From: Photobacterium aphoticum
Lineage (GTDB): Bacteria > Pseudomonadota > Gammaproteobacteria > Enterobacterales > Vibrionaceae
Reading direction: 5' to 3'
DNA: 64,000 nucleotides
NCBI RefSeq assembly: GCF_001029435.1
Contig: NZ_LDOV01000010.1
Coordinates: 186,001 to 250,000, forward strand
Every line of letters starts with the position of its first letter. The stretch's first letter is position 1. The notes below the pieces were generated by a model, which was not told the origin of the DNA, ran no database searches, and saw nothing but the letters and a program-made list of their open reading frames with translations. This document shows, piece by piece, positions 56,516-64,000 of the stretch. The translations under genes were made by a program, and so were the position numbers.

Positions 56516-56815
56516 TTAATCGAAGATTGCGGTGATAATACGCGCAAGGAAACGCCCAATGAAGACAATACACCAGTAGGGGAGTTCGATAAAAGACACA
56601 ACCCAATCCAGCGCCGCCCAGCCATTTTCTCGTCGTCGGTAATCACTGGGTATAACAAAGTGTGCAGCGATGAAGGCAAACAGAGCAGAAAATAACGTGG
56701 CCAAAGCAAAAGCGGAGACGATAAGGCTGATAGCAAAATAACAACCGACCAGAAAAAAGCTGGAGGCTAACAGAGTGCGAAAGGTGTCCATATATGTACT
56801 CAAGTTACCCGCCAT
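56516..56815 (-). CDS. Small membrane hypothetical protein (99 aa)
   Basis: The family is not recognised. Two strongly hydrophobic segments (LLASSFFLVGCYFAISLIVSAF and ATLFSALFAFIAAHFVI) are followed by a polar RRRENGW segment and a third, LPYWCIVFIGRFLARIITAIF. The start is ambiguous between 56815 and an ATG at 56791 (MDTFRTLL). The upstream gene on the same strand is the DUF6985-like gene, 60 bp away. Confidence 0.5.
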   Translation of the reverse strand: MAGNLSTYMDTFRTLLASSFFLVGCYFAISLIVSAFALATLFSALFAFIAAHFVIPSDYRRRENGWAALDWVVSFIELPYWCIVFIGRFLARIITAIFD

Positions 56816-56875
56816 CCCACATGGCCGGGTTGCTGTCGTGAGAAAGCCGTGAAGCAGACACGTTAAGGGATACCT

Positions 56876-57310
56876 TTAAAAGGCAATACGTTGAAAGCCA
56901 ATGTCTGCGATTTTTCCGTCTCGGATAATAACATGCAGGCCGTGTTCTGATTCCCATGCACAGTCGAACAACAGGCTGATTTCTTTTTTTTCTGGCGCCA
57001 TATCACTGATCAATATGGTATGAGGTGTCAGCCCTTGTGCGTTATTGGAGGTATGGCAATTTGAATGCGATGATGTTGAATCGTGATAGTCGCTGTAAGT
57101 GGCGTGGCAATAGGCTGAAATGGCTTGATACAGGTCGTTTTTGAGCGTGCTATCGTTGTCTGTCAATTCATCAAAAATGGATTTCTGCCACGCTTGAGGC
57201 TGTTTTTCAGCTTCAACAATAAGTTCGACGGTGGCAGACAGTAAAGGACTGTAGATCGGTGCTTTCCATACGCCATTTTCATTGTTCAGTGTATTAAATG
57301 GGTGCGCCAT
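56876..57310 (-). CDS. DUF6985-like protein
   Basis: This 144-residue acidic cytoplasmic protein has the general pattern of DUF6985: WKAPIYSPLLSATVELIVEAE, a central helix and FDCAWESEHGLHVIIRDGKIADIG near the C-terminus. The family is often found as an immunity-like or orphan protein, with no known function. A His/Ser-rich loop (YSDYHDSTSSHSNCHTSN) interrupts it. The start MAHPFNTL has AGAGGA 8 nt upstream. A longer frame up to 57448 runs through a 15-bp tandem repeat and is not chosen. Confidence 0.68.
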   Translation of the reverse strand: MAHPFNTLNNENGVWKAPIYSPLLSATVELIVEAEKQPQAWQKSIFDELTDNDSTLKNDLYQAISAYCHATYSDYHDSTSSHSNCHTSNNAQGLTPHTILISDMAPEKKEISLLFDCAWESEHGLHVIIRDGKIADIGFQRIAF

Positions 57311-57367
57311 GTTGAGTTCCTCTGTGTGTGAATACCGGTTGATCGGTATTAAGCTGATGGATTCTGG

Positions 57368-57412
57368 TTTGATGAAGTCTGCTTTGATGAAGTCTGCTCT
57401 GATGAAGTATTC
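57368..57412. repeat. Three copies of a 15-bp tandem repeat
   Basis: TTTGATGAAGTCTGC occurs twice in perfect tandem (57368-57397), with a third degenerate copy. They lie in the leader of the DUF6985-like gene. Confidence 0.9.
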
Positions 57413-57473
57413 AATACTGCATTGATTTGTAGACAACATTTGGTGCATAGAAGGCTAGCATTTTATGCTAAAC

Positions 57474-57494
57474 AAATGCAAACTATTATCATTT
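57474..57494 (+). promoter_or_regulatory. Fur box upstream of the NAD(P)-binding protein gene
   Basis: The site opens AAATG and closes ATTATCATTT. It matches the 21-bp vibrio Fur consensus (AAATGATAAT-N-ATTATCATTT) at 17 of 20 defined positions. It lies 24 bp before the ATG at 57518 and could also affect the divergent gene. Confidence 0.7.
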
Positions 57495-57517
57495 TCATCA
57501 TGGTAATGGAGTCAGCG

Positions 57518-58150
57518 ATGCAAACAGTCGCAATTTTTGGGGCAGCAAGTGGGTTAGGTGCAGCAATGGCGGCCTATTTTCATGCGCAAGGCGTACAGGT
57601 GATCGGCATTGCCCGTCATCCGGATAAGAATCCGGCCTTGGCGGCTGCAGGTATTCTAACGTTGACGTGTGATGCCACCGTGGAGGCGCAGGTAACGGCA
57701 ACGGTTGATGCGTTACCTAAAGACACATGGGTGATCTCAACCATGGGGAGTTTTCATGCAGAAGTGCCAGTTGATTACATTGGTCACCGTTATCTGATTA
57801 ATGCGTTAGAAAAAGCCGCGATCCGTCGTTTTCTTTTGGTGACGTCATTGGGGTGTGGTGATTCCTGGCAGTATCTGTCAGATCGCGCTAAGCAAGGCTT
57901 TGGCGCCGCAGTACGTGAAAAATCATTAGCAGAAGCTTGGTTGCAAAGCAGTCAGTTGGCTTACACCATTGTGCGCCCGGGCGGCTTAAAAGAGGGAGAG
58001 ATCAGCGGTAACGGTGAACTGTCTCAAGGGAGAGAGGTGCATGGCCTCATTACCCGTAGTGAAGTGGCAAGACTGGTGCACGAATTGCTGAATGACGATG
58101 CCAGTATTGGTCAAGTTTATCAGTGTATTGATCCGAGTATGACGCACTAA
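57518..58150 (+). CDS. NAD(P)-binding Rossmann-fold protein (atypical SDR, NAD(P)H-binding type)
   Basis: This 210-residue protein has the dinucleotide-binding motif VAIFGAASGLGAAMAAYF at the N-terminus. LINALEKAAIRRFLLVTSLGCGDSW, AYTIVRPGGLKEG and ITRSEVARLVHELL mark it as the NAD(P)H-binding (PF13460) group related to NmrA/YwnB-type reductases. GGAG lies 9 nt before the ATG. The open frame upstream is not used. The Fur box at 57474-57494 suggests iron-responsive expression. In other vibrios similar genes adjoin iron or heme loci. The substrate is unknown. Confidence 0.85.
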   Translation: MQTVAIFGAASGLGAAMAAYFHAQGVQVIGIARHPDKNPALAAAGILTLTCDATVEAQVTATVDALPKDTWVISTMGSFHAEVPVDYIGHRYLINALEKAAIRRFLLVTSLGCGDSWQYLSDRAKQGFGAAVREKSLAEAWLQSSQLAYTIVRPGGLKEGEISGNGELSQGREVHGLITRSEVARLVHELLNDDASIGQVYQCIDPSMTH

Positions 58151-58190
58151 GCCACCAATCACGAAGGGGGCCTTACTCAAACCCAAACTA

Positions 58191-58232
58191 AAAAAAGCCG
58201 CTGAATCGACGTATACGGTTCAGCGGCTTTTT
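58191..58232. terminator. Bidirectional terminator
   Basis: AAAAAAGCCGCTGAA and TTCAGCGGCTTTTT flank a 13-nt loop. It serves the NAD(P)-binding protein gene and the convergent gene at 58297. Confidence 0.9.
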
Positions 58233-58296
58233 GTCTTTTTGGCGTGCATTAGGGTGTGTATTGGAGCAGAGAAGCATTGGGCTGTTGCCTTCATCC

Positions 58297-58782
58297 TTAG
58301 CGATAGTGATTAAACACGCCGTGACGAATCGTGACTGTCTGTTGGTTGGCTTTGACATACACTGCCATGGTGTCGCCGTTTAACGCAAAGTGTGTAAGGC
58401 AATAGGTGGGGGCTGTGTTATCGGTTGCTGTGGTACAGGAGGAAACGCGTAATACAGGAGAATGTGTCTCTGTGTATGGCAGTGTGCGTTCCAATAAGGC
58501 AAAGAGGAATACACCGGTGAGGGCGCAGGCAATCACCAGAAGTTGTTGGACTGTCCACGTCGTTAAGTGATGGGCGTAACGCATACACACGACAATGCCA
58601 CTCAGTAAAAAGACGGCCATGCATGCAGCGCGAACCGTGGGATAGAAAGACATAAACAGATAGGTATCAATCAAGCTGAAAAAGAGTGCGACGGGGAGTA
58701 AATACAGGCTGAACCTGACACCGGCCTGAAGGTGTGAATGCAGAGTGTTTGGCGTGTGTGCTGATCGAGTGGGTAATGACAT
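58297..58782 (-). CDS. Hypothetical inner-membrane protein (161 aa)
   Basis: The family is not recognised. Four hydrophobic segments (about 24-45, 48-66, 75-95) and a C-terminal periplasmic domain of about 60 residues are seen. The domain has Cys in SSCTTATDN and TYCLTHF that may form a disulfide. GAGGAGT 4-5 nt before the ATG is a strong ribosome-binding site, supporting a real gene. The bidirectional terminator follows it. Confidence 0.65.
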   Translation of the reverse strand: MSLPTRSAHTPNTLHSHLQAGVRFSLYLLPVALFFSLIDTYLFMSFYPTVRAACMAVFLLSGIVVCMRYAHHLTTWTVQQLLVIACALTGVFLFALLERTLPYTETHSPVLRVSSCTTATDNTAPTYCLTHFALNGDTMAVYVKANQQTVTIRHGVFNHYR

Positions 58783-59109
58783 AGTGACTCCTCAGGTGTC
58801 GTGGCCTTGTGTAGACGGCACATTGGAGGTGCATTCATGATGCGAGAATCGATATTTTATCGCTATGTAAATAGTACAAAATTAGCGTATCTGACTGGCC
58901 AGTAAAGAAAAAATTAGGACTTGAAGCGGAAAATGTTATCTCCCTCTCAAGTCAGATAAAAGTGAATATTGTCTTTTGAAATCCCATGAAAAATGCGAAT
59001 AATCAAATTAGATCCTTTCCAAAAAATGGCATGCATGGATGTGTGTTTTGGGGTGCGGCCAAGGTGTTTGTGATAGCTGGAATGGTTGTGTTTTTATTCA
59101 GGGATAGAT

Positions 59110-59574
59110 ATGGAAAGCAATATTTCGCTCGCTCAGCTTCAGTTTTTTACCGACAGTCCCTTTTGTTCTATCAGCGGGGAAAATGACGGTAACGCGTTAG
59201 AATGTATGTGGTTATACAACACAGATGAAGATTTAGTTAATGTCTTGCTGCATCTTGGCTGCGAACCCCAATGGTCACGAGAGGCGCCAATGGATAGCGC
59301 ATTCCCATACAGCTGGAAACCCGTCACGATTCATGGTCGGCAATTGTGGTTGAAAAACCCAGGGGCGTGCGATCTTTTTGATGATGGCATACCGGCCAAT
59401 GTTCAGCTGTCGGACAGCGCAGTGACGGTGAATTTGAATATGGCGAAAGAAGGGAGTGACTATTGTGAAGAAGATCTTCAGCGTGCCTACCTCTTAGAAC
59501 AGCGTTATTTACAAGTTGATGTGTTGGTGTCTCAGGCGCACCGAAGAAAACGGCCCTGTTATCGCGCGGCGTGA
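59110..59574 (+). CDS. Hypothetical cytoplasmic protein (154 aa)
   Basis: The family is not recognised. It is an acidic, soluble protein with an aromatic-rich middle (DSAFPYSWKPVTIHGRQLWLKNPG) and a basic end (RRKRPCYRAA). The ATG at 59110 has AGGGA 6 nt upstream and is preferred over the GTG/ATG codons before it. A second frame of 66 codons starting at 58986 overlaps this gene and is regarded as non-coding. Confidence 0.65.
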   Translation: MESNISLAQLQFFTDSPFCSISGENDGNALECMWLYNTDEDLVNVLLHLGCEPQWSREAPMDSAFPYSWKPVTIHGRQLWLKNPGACDLFDDGIPANVQLSDSAVTVNLNMAKEGSDYCEEDLQRAYLLEQRYLQVDVLVSQAHRRKRPCYRAA

Positions 59575-59628
59575 ATCCGTTTAGCCGTTATGATAACCAG
59601 AGCCATTCGTTGTTCTATTGAAAATCAA

Positions 59629-60222
59629 TTATCTGGCCAGTCGGTAGGCTAAATTTTGCTTCACGGCCGGCCATTCAATGTTAATGATAGAAAATACCAC
59701 GGTGTCGCGGTAAGACCCATCCGGCATTACTTGGTGATTACGCAATACACCGTCTTGTTTTGCACCTAAACGTGCAATCGCCTGACGGGATGCCTGATTG
59801 TGCCAATGGGTACGGAGCTCGACGGCAATAGCATCGAGCGACTCAAAGGCATGACCCAGCAGCAGTCGCTTGCACTCAGTATTGACACTGGATCGCTGAT
59901 AGCGCTTTGCGTACCAGGTGTAGCCAATTTCCACACGGCGATTTTTCGTATCGGCATTGCAAAAACGGGTAGAACCGATGATTTCACCCGTTTCATTATG
60001 CACAACCACAAAAGGTAATGAGCGCCCATCAGCTTTTTCTTCTAGCGCATAGGCAATGTATGTATCAATGGTGTCTGTATTGGGTACACCAGTGAACCAT
60101 AATTGCCATAAATCACCGTCACTGGCTGCTGTTACCAGCGCATCGGCATGATCAGCCCGCAAAGGGATTAATGTGATGGTGTCAGAGACCAATTCAATGT
60201 CATATAACCACTGATTTTGCAT
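59629..60222 (-). CDS. GNAT family N-acetyltransferase (RimJ/RimL type)
   Basis: This 197-residue acetyl-CoA-dependent transferase shows the RimL-type order: ITLIPLRADHADAL at the start, LPFVVVHNETGEIIGSTRFCNADTKNRRVEIGYTWYAKRYQRSSVNTECKRLLLGHAFE covering the acetyl-CoA region, and SRQAIARLGAKQDGVLRNHQVMPDGSYRDTVVFSI at the end. The start at 60222 has AAGGAT 6 nt upstream. 40 open codons before it are rejected. The natural acceptor, a protein N-terminus or small amine, cannot be told. Confidence 0.9.
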   Translation of the reverse strand: MQNQWLYDIELVSDTITLIPLRADHADALVTAASDGDLWQLWFTGVPNTDTIDTYIAYALEEKADGRSLPFVVVHNETGEIIGSTRFCNADTKNRRVEIGYTWYAKRYQRSSVNTECKRLLLGHAFESLDAIAVELRTHWHNQASRQAIARLGAKQDGVLRNHQVMPDGSYRDTVVFSIINIEWPAVKQNLAYRLAR

Positions 60223-60289
60223 AATATCATCCTTAATGTGTTTGTACGGAGACGTCCTGTTCGCCTCTAAGCTTCTCTTTTTATTGTGA

Positions 60290-60565
60290 CTATTTGTTTG
60301 ATTGTTGCTGAGCAGTCTGCTGACGGATGTAGGTGGGTACAATTAATTTGTCATCAAGACTGGCAAAAGGGGGCGCACCTTTACGTTGTTCTTCTTCAAC
60401 AATCACCTGCAGTGCATCATAGCTAATGCCAAAGAAACGAGAGGCTGTCATCAGCCCTGAAATGAACTGTTTTTTTTCACGGCGCGCTTGGGTTTCTTGG
60501 GTTGGAATTTGGTGATATTGATGAAATTCGTTTTTCAAATACTCAAGAAAGTCAGTGTTATTCAT
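60290..60565 (-). CDS. Hypothetical protein (91 aa)
   Basis: The family is not recognised. The protein is soluble and helical with basic and Gln-rich ends (TYIRQQTAQQQSNK). A possible helix-turn-helix-like stretch ISGLMTASRFFGISYDALQVIVEEEQRKG is too weak to call. It is 67 bp upstream of the acetyltransferase gene on the same strand. No good ribosome-binding site is evident. Confidence 0.55.
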   Translation of the reverse strand: MNNTDFLEYLKNEFHQYHQIPTQETQARREKKQFISGLMTASRFFGISYDALQVIVEEEQRKGAPPFASLDDKLIVPTYIRQQTAQQQSNK

Positions 60566-60654
60566 GGATTGTTATCTGTTGGTCATAATACGTGACTATA
60601 TCACGTTGTTTATCTCATTGAGCGTTTTGCAAATGGACGACATGACGTTCTCTG

Positions 60655-60873
60655 TTACTGTTCAGCTTCAATCAGCGCGATGATTTTGTGAGCCTTCTCG
60701 AAATGATCAAGTTGGTGAGTTTGAATCCACCATGTGGCCACTTCCATTAAACGGTCAGGGTCATCATTTTTATTGGCAAAAAAAGCGTAAAAAGACACGC
60801 CAACGTTATCGCCTTTTTGGGCGATTTTTTTATGACAGATGGCCAAAATCTTGGTTTGTAATGAAGGGTGCAT
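60655..60873 (-). CDS. Hypothetical protein (72 aa)
   Basis: The family is not recognised. The start MHPSLQTKILAICHKKIAQ is chosen because GAGAG lies 5 nt upstream and the codons before it have no coding character. The product is small, soluble and mostly helical (ATWWIQTHQLDHFEKAHKIIALIEAEQ). It lies divergent to the TonB receptor gene, but 195 bp from its Fur box. Confidence 0.6.
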   Translation of the reverse strand: MHPSLQTKILAICHKKIAQKGDNVGVSFYAFFANKNDDPDRLMEVATWWIQTHQLDHFEKAHKIIALIEAEQ

Positions 60874-61067
60874 ACTTGCTCTCGTGGTTAGTGCATGAAC
60901 GATTTGGCCATCGAGCATAACGAGCGCCGTCGTCATATGCAATCGAGCAGGTTTCATGGAAGGAGGTAACATCCTGAATATAAATCCAATAGGATCGATG
61001 TGCATCCCACTAAGGCATGCTTTCTCGCTACACAAGCATGAAGCAAAAAAAGATCACTAAAATTAAA

Positions 61068-61090
61068 TGATAATGATAGTAATTATCATT
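61068..61090 (+). promoter_or_regulatory. Fur box upstream of the TonB-dependent receptor
   Basis: TGATAATGATA (61068-61078) and TAATTATCATT (61080-61090) form a near-perfect Fur palindrome, 62 bp before the receptor start. Strong iron repression is expected. Confidence 0.92.
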
Positions 61091-61152
61091 CACATAAAAT
61101 AGAATGCGACGGTTTTCCAATCATTGTGACGTTTTCAAAGGATTTGAGAGTA

Positions 61153-63246
61153 ATGAAACCAACCCGTTGTATTAAGCCTTCTGTATTGGCGACCGCTATT
61201 TTATTTGCCCTTTCTGCTGATGCACTCGCACAAGAACACACCCTTGACGAAGTGGTGGTGACGGCAACGCGCACCAACAGTCAGCTCGAAGATACCGCCG
61301 CGTCGGTTGCGGTTGTGACAGACAAAGACATTGAAGAAGAAATGATCACCGGCTTGGATGATCTCTTCGACTATACCCCTGGTGTCAGCGTGCAAACCAA
61401 TGCGCGTCAAGGCGTGCAAAGCATCAACATTCGCGGTATCGAAGGTAACCGCATTAAAGTGCTGGTGGACGGCGTATCCCAAGGTAACCAATTCGATACA
61501 GGAAACAATTTCATCAATTCAGCGCGTGTTGAAGTCGATACCGACATGATAAAAGCCGTGGAAGTGGTGAAAGGGGCGGCATCCTCATTACACGGCTCTG
61601 ATGCCATTGGTGGTATTGTGGCGTTTGAAACCAAAGACCCATCAGATTTTCTGAAAGGCCGCGAGTGGGGCGGGCATGCGAAATTCAATTATTCTTCCGA
61701 TGAAAACACATTCAGTGAGTCAGTAGCAGTTGCTAACCAAACTGGCGGATTGGAGTCATTAGTCGCTTATACCCGCCGAGATGGCAATGAAATCGATAAC
61801 TTTGGTGATCCGCAAGATGCCGATAGCAGCGTGGATAACGTATTGGTAAAACTGCAGAACCAATTTAATGATGCGCATCGCTTAGAATTCAGTGGTAATT
61901 ACATCCGTAATAAAGTAAATGGTGATCAAACCTATCGTGGTTATACCGATGGTCAAAGTGAAGACAGTACCGAGCAGTATCAGATTGGTATTAAGCACAT
62001 TTGGGATATGCATACCTCAATGGCAGATACCCTGACATGGCAATTGGATTGGCTCAGTAAAGAGGAAAACGGTGTTACCACGCGTGTGAAAGGCACCAAC
62101 AATCAACGTAAAGACTACATTTACGAAGATGAAGGCTATCAGTTCGATATGCAGTTCGATAAGTTCCTCACCGTTGGCAGTGCAGAACACTACATTGTCT
62201 ATGGCGCGTCTTACCACGATAAAGACATCAAAAACATCAACAAAGAATTTAACAGCACGGGCACTGACAAAGAAATTTTCTATATTCCTTCCGCCAATGA
62301 AATGCGTTATGGCTTCTTCCTGCAAGACGAGATCACGGTCGGTAACTTTATCATTACGCCAGGGATCCGTTTTGACGCATTTGACACTGACCCAGGTGAT
62401 GCCAGTGATAACCCAAGCGGTAATCCAGATAACGAATACAATAAATTTTCCGACTCGGCCTTTACCGGGCGTTTAGGCGCAATTTATAAGCTTAATGAAG
62501 CACATCGTGTATTTGCCCAAATTAGCCAAGGTTTCCGCGCACCCGATTTCCAGGAATTGTTCTATTCGTTCGGTAACCCAATGCATGGCTATGTAAACAA
62601 GCCGAATCCTGATTTGAAAGCGGAAGAAAGTATTTCATATGAGTTGGGTTGGCGTCATAACAATGCTGTGACCAGCAGTGAAATCGCGGTTTTCTACAGT
62701 GATTACGATAACTTCATTGAGCGCCAGCAAGTGTCGGGTAGCTTCATTCCAATGGTGGATCCTGCGGTATTCCAGTCTGTGAACATTGGTAAAGCGACCA
62801 TCAAAGGGATTGAATTTTCCAATCGCTTGATCTGGGATGGTTTCATGCCGATAGAGGGCTTTAGTTCACGCATTGCTGCGGCTTATACCGAAGGGGAAGA
62901 CGGCAATAACGATCCGCTAAACAGTGTGAATCCATGGAATGTGGTGGCTGGTTTGAACTATGACTCAGTGAATAATTGGGGAACCACTTTCAACCTTCGT
63001 TATACGGCCGCGAAAGATCGCAATGACATTAATGGTGACGACATCTTGCCGATTTCTAGCGCGACAGTGTTGGATTTGATTGCGTACTATAAGCCGATCA
63101 AGAACCTGACCTTGCGAGCGGGTGTCTTTAACCTGACAGATAAAGAGTACTACAACTGGAATGACGTAAACGGCCAAACTACAGAGAACAAAGATCTTAC
63201 CGAACCGGGCCGAAATTGGTCTGTTACAGCGAAATATGAGTTCTAA
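61153..63246 (+). CDS. TonB-dependent outer-membrane heme/hemoglobin-type receptor
   Basis: This 697-residue receptor takes up heme or another iron source across the outer membrane with TonB energy. The signal peptide ends ALAQ (about 27) and the TonB box is TLDEVVVTATR. The plug domain contains VNIRGIEGNRIKVLVDGVSQG-like sequence, and the barrel ends in a C-terminal Phe (WSVTAKYEF). The heme-receptor signatures FRAP (QGFRAPDFQELFY) and NP(N/D)L (KPNPDLKAEES) are present, as in HutA/HemR-type receptors. A Fur box precedes it. The start at 61153 gives a normal signal peptide. hut/tonB genes are not in the window. Confidence 0.92.
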   Translation: MKPTRCIKPSVLATAILFALSADALAQEHTLDEVVVTATRTNSQLEDTAASVAVVTDKDIEEEMITGLDDLFDYTPGVSVQTNARQGVQSINIRGIEGNRIKVLVDGVSQGNQFDTGNNFINSARVEVDTDMIKAVEVVKGAASSLHGSDAIGGIVAFETKDPSDFLKGREWGGHAKFNYSSDENTFSESVAVANQTGGLESLVAYTRRDGNEIDNFGDPQDADSSVDNVLVKLQNQFNDAHRLEFSGNYIRNKVNGDQTYRGYTDGQSEDSTEQYQIGIKHIWDMHTSMADTLTWQLDWLSKEENGVTTRVKGTNNQRKDYIYEDEGYQFDMQFDKFLTVGSAEHYIVYGASYHDKDIKNINKEFNSTGTDKEIFYIPSANEMRYGFFLQDEITVGNFIITPGIRFDAFDTDPGDASDNPSGNPDNEYNKFSDSAFTGRLGAIYKLNEAHRVFAQISQGFRAPDFQELFYSFGNPMHGYVNKPNPDLKAEESISYELGWRHNNAVTSSEIAVFYSDYDNFIERQQVSGSFIPMVDPAVFQSVNIGKATIKGIEFSNRLIWDGFMPIEGFSSRIAAAYTEGEDGNNDPLNSVNPWNVVAGLNYDSVNNWGTTFNLRYTAAKDRNDINGDDILPISSATVLDLIAYYKPIKNLTLRAGVFNLTDKEYYNWNDVNGQTTENKDLTEPGRNWSVTAKYEF

Positions 63247-63572
63247 TTTTTGATGACTCATTTACGTACTATCTTGCAGTAACAACAGTAAAGCCCGACG
63301 TCGTGTCGGGCTTTGTGGTTTCTGGGTTTGTAAGGTGATGGGTCGTTCTGTGTTTTAGGTGTGAGCTTTTTAGGCGTCAGATTTTTAGAGGAAAGATGGA
63401 TTGTGGTGAAAAATAGCGCAGTGATTATAAATAAAAACTGAAAAGTGAATTACGCAAAATCGGTATTATCATTTCGATACCAGTCGATATGATGGACTCA
63501 CTTTCGAGGTACGCACGGTTGATGATGCTGATGGCATCCTCACTGGCTAGATAATACAAAGAGGATTTAAAC
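63247..63572. other. Intergenic region before the nitroreductase gene
   Basis: It contains the hairpin at 63290-63313 and AT-rich sequence with the promoter of the downstream gene, not assigned. No ORF. Confidence 0.5.
63290..63313 (+). terminator. Probable terminator of the TonB-receptor gene
   Basis: AAAGCCCGAC GTCG GTCGGGCTTT-type perfect stem, with only a short T run (TTTGTGG), about 45 bp after the stop. Confidence 0.7.
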
Positions 63573-64000
63573 GTGTCTCATCCAATCATTAAAGATCTCA
63601 ACACGCGTTACACAGCGAAAAAATATGACGAAGCGAAGCGCATTTCTGCAGATGACATGGCCGTGATTAAAGAAGCACTGCGTATGTCAGCCTCTTCTAT
63701 CAACTCACAGCCATGGAAATTTGTGATTGTTGAATCTGATGAAGCGAAGCAGCGTTTCCACGATACGTTTGAAAACATGCACCAATTCAACCAGCCGCAT
63801 GCAAAAGCCGCGTCTCACACGATTCTGTTTGCTTACGATCCAAATTTCACCAAAGAAAAATTCGCCAAGCGAGTGGACGCTGAAGTGACATCAGGCCACC
63901 TGCCAGCAGACATGTACGACATGTTCATGGGTGCATACGCATTTGCAGAAGCAAACACAGACGATAAAGGCTTTAACGGTAATTGGACGAAAGCACAGGT
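63573..64000 (+). CDS. NfsB-like oxygen-insensitive NAD(P)H nitroreductase (3' end outside window)
   Basis: The visible 142 codons start at GTG, with AGAGGA 7 nt upstream, and read VSHPIIKDLNTRYTAKKYDE, then the FMN-binding ALRMSASSINSQPWKFVIVES, as in E. coli NfsB (RYSTKAFD, SPSSTNSQPWHFIVAS). Members reduce nitroaromatics, quinones and dihydropteridines in the cytoplasm with FMN. The frame is open to the window end. The first in-frame ATG is 29 codons in and would remove conserved residues, so the GTG is correct. Confidence 0.92.
   Translation, partial: MSHPIIKDLNTRYTAKKYDEAKRISADDMAVIKEALRMSASSINSQPWKFVIVESDEAKQRFHDTFENMHQFNQPHAKAASHTILFAYDPNFTKEKFAKRVDAEVTSGHLPADMYDMFMGAYAFAEANTDDKGFNGNWTKAQ

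Noticed and set aside
58986..59186. 66-codon ORF upstream of the 59110 gene
   Set aside because: It overlaps the better supported frame (SD plus ATG at 59110) and shows no coding character of its own.

Overview
The window (64 kb, GC in the mid-to-high 40s by eye) looks like chromosomal DNA of a marine gammaproteobacterium, most likely Vibrionaceae (Vibrio/Photobacterium group). The support is protein-level resemblance of MalEFG, RNase II, DeaD, PBP1b, NorRVW and a VpsR-like regulator to that family. The close association of malEFG with a GGDEF gene also recalls the Vibrio secondary chromosome, but this is inference. No rRNA, tRNA, CRISPR array, phage or intact transposase was seen.

Layout. 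1-3.6 kb: maltose ABC importer genes malE (5' end cut off), malF and malG, followed by a terminator and a candidate small RNA. 4.1-16.9 kb: housekeeping genes for a DUF1415 protein, RNase II, a diguanylate cyclase, the DEAD-box helicase DeaD, a phosphohexomutase, PBP1b and a Nudix hydrolase. 17-20 kb: a cysteine desulfidase-type gene preceded by a putative cysteine-containing leader peptide and flanked by two small secreted Cys-containing proteins. 20.4-26.4 kb: a complete RND efflux operon (adaptor, pump, outer-membrane lipoprotein). 26.6-30.8 kb: an HdeD-like membrane protein, two tandem exported proteins with a RelA/SpoT-like fold, and small conserved proteins (HopJ-like, DUF2750).

31-37.3 kb: an accessory surface-fibre locus. 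It holds an outer-membrane beta-barrel protein, two curlin-like repeat proteins, two proteins with double-glycine motifs, a periplasmic C39-type peptidase, and a VpsR-like regulator that has lost the GAFTGA loop. Together these resemble a functional amyloid secretion system (compare Fap of Pseudomonas) under biofilm control. 37.4-42.3 kb: the nitric-oxide detoxification module norR / norV-norW plus a YeaR-like gene, with three near-perfect NorR operators and a sigma-54 promoter.

42.3-44.3 kb: a copper chaperone of the PCu(A)C type and a small multidrug-resistance gene broken by a 265-bp MITE-like element. 44.6-50 kb: the most notable locus, a Fur-box-associated cluster of three HMA-like proteins lacking CxxC, a Met/His-rich repeat protein, small glycine-zipper membrane proteins and a P1B-type ATPase with YSC in place of CPC. 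This is the hallmark architecture of ferrosome (fez) iron-storage organelle clusters. 50-64 kb: an FMN reductase, a DUF1800/DUF1501 exported pair, a 23-residue small protein with its own terminator, several small hypothetical genes, a Fur-box-preceded NAD(P)-binding protein, a GNAT acetyltransferase, a Fur-regulated TonB-dependent heme-type receptor, and the start of an NfsB-like nitroreductase.

Themes: iron (three to four Fur boxes, heme receptor, ferrosome-like cluster), envelope and biofilm (amyloid-like locus, c-di-GMP synthesis), and nitrosative or toxic stress (NorRVW, RND pump).
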